Shown here: positions 5,705-5,835 of the stretch, piece by piece
How the letters are laid out: every line of letters starts with the position of its first letter
Position numbering within the stretch: position 1 is the stretch's first letter
Source of the DNA: Helicobacter sp.
GTDB taxonomy: Bacteria; Campylobacterota; Campylobacteria; Campylobacterales; Helicobacteraceae
Reading direction: 5' to 3'
Assembly (NCBI RefSeq): GCF_029067145.1
Contig: NZ_JAIEFA010000060.1
Location: 1 to 5,835, forward strand
DNA length: 5,835 bases
Notes under the pieces: model-generated
What the model was told of the DNA's origin: nothing
The model's input: the letters and a program-made list of their open reading frames with translations, nothing else
Databases searched by the model: none
Translations under genes and position numbers: made by a program

Positions 5705-5835
5705 ATCCCTATTCCGCCAAAGAGAGAATCCAAAACCACTTGGCTTACAAGCTTGGGCTTTGTATGATTTCTTTTAATAAAATAGTGGGGGGGGGGGCAG
5801 AATATGCAAAATGTATGCTTAAGCCTATTTTATTT
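5701..5835 (+). CDS. 5' part of a phase-variable gene, possibly glycosyltransferase-like
   Basis: Only the first 45 codons are present; the frame is open to the window end. It begins by a 4-base overlap (ATGA) with the pseudouridine synthase stop and has a strong Shine-Dalgarno site. Residues 6-19 read AKERIQNHLAYKLG. I associate this motif, from memory, with Campylobacter and Helicobacter proteins for surface carbohydrate synthesis: glycosyltransferase-like and related proteins, many with poly-G tracts. Codons 29-33 consist of an 11-G run (Val-Gly-Gly-Gly-Ala). With G11 the downstream frame stays open to the end. With G10 it is also open, in another frame. With G12 it meets TAA after eight codons (stop at 5810-5812 in present coordinates). 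So slippage in the tract could switch expression. Whether G11 is the on state cannot be decided here. No signal peptide or membrane segment is evident. The surface-modification role is inferred, and the enzyme type is unknown. Confidence 0.7.
   Translation, partial: MNPYSAKERIQNHLAYKLGLCMISFNKIVGGGAEYAKCMLKPILF
5787..5797 (+). repeat. Poly-G tract (G11), slippage hotspot
   Basis: Eleven consecutive G bases lie within an otherwise AT-rich coding start, preceded by GT and followed by CAG. Runs of this length are essentially never found by chance at this composition. In Campylobacter and Helicobacter, tracts of about 8 or more G or C bases mutate at high rate by polymerase slippage and turn genes on and off. 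The tract sits about 86 bases inside the last gene, the usual position for a coding-sequence switch. Confidence 0.93.

Noticed and set aside
5780..5835. The G11 run as an assembly error or the last gene as mere read-through
   Set aside because: Homopolymer miscounts are possible, but a run of this size is real in kind. The start has AAGGAG at optimal spacing, and the frame is open both before and after the tract, so a genuine slippage-prone gene is the simpler reading. The exact count should still be verified.

Overview
The window reads as chromosomal DNA from an epsilonproteobacterium (Campylobacterota), most likely Helicobacter or Campylobacter. The evidence is the AT-rich composition, a CjaA-type amino-acid-binding lipoprotein very similar to the Campylobacter jejuni protein as I remember it, tightly packed genes, a DnaE of the proteobacterial type, and an 11-base poly-G tract near the start of the last gene, the classic phase-variation device of these genera. 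The species cannot be fixed from the sequence alone.

Layout, all on the + strand. Bases 1-87 hold a good extended -10 promoter and a ribosome binding site for the lipoprotein gene (88-915). This is a periplasmic solute-binding protein of family 3, probably specific for cysteine or another polar amino acid. It stands alone and is closed by a perfect 10-bp hairpin (927-955). The 151-base gap to the next gene holds that hairpin and a weak promoter candidate. From 1067 to the window end runs a compact block: dnaE (replicative DNA polymerase III alpha subunit), a small SUI1/YciH-type protein with an N-terminal four-cysteine cluster, an RluB/RsuA-type rRNA pseudouridine synthase, and the first 45 codons of a further gene. 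The junctions are a 13-base overlap, a 1-base gap and a 4-base ATGA overlap, so the block is probably one operon with translational coupling. It links replication, translation-associated functions and, at its end, a switchable gene.

The most notable item is the truncated last gene (5701 to the window end). It has a strong Shine-Dalgarno sequence, begins with a motif that I associate with Campylobacter/Helicobacter glycosyltransferase-like surface-modification proteins, and carries G11 at codons 29-33. A second window-wide signal is the apparent complete absence of the palindromes GATC, CATG and TCGA (by eye). Every aspartate codon I found before a C-starting codon is GAC, never GAT. GAATC/GATTC is correspondingly abundant. 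These patterns suggest long-term selection by restriction-modification or a related sequence-recognising process. No RNA genes, insertion sequences, CRISPR arrays or convincing minus-strand genes were seen.
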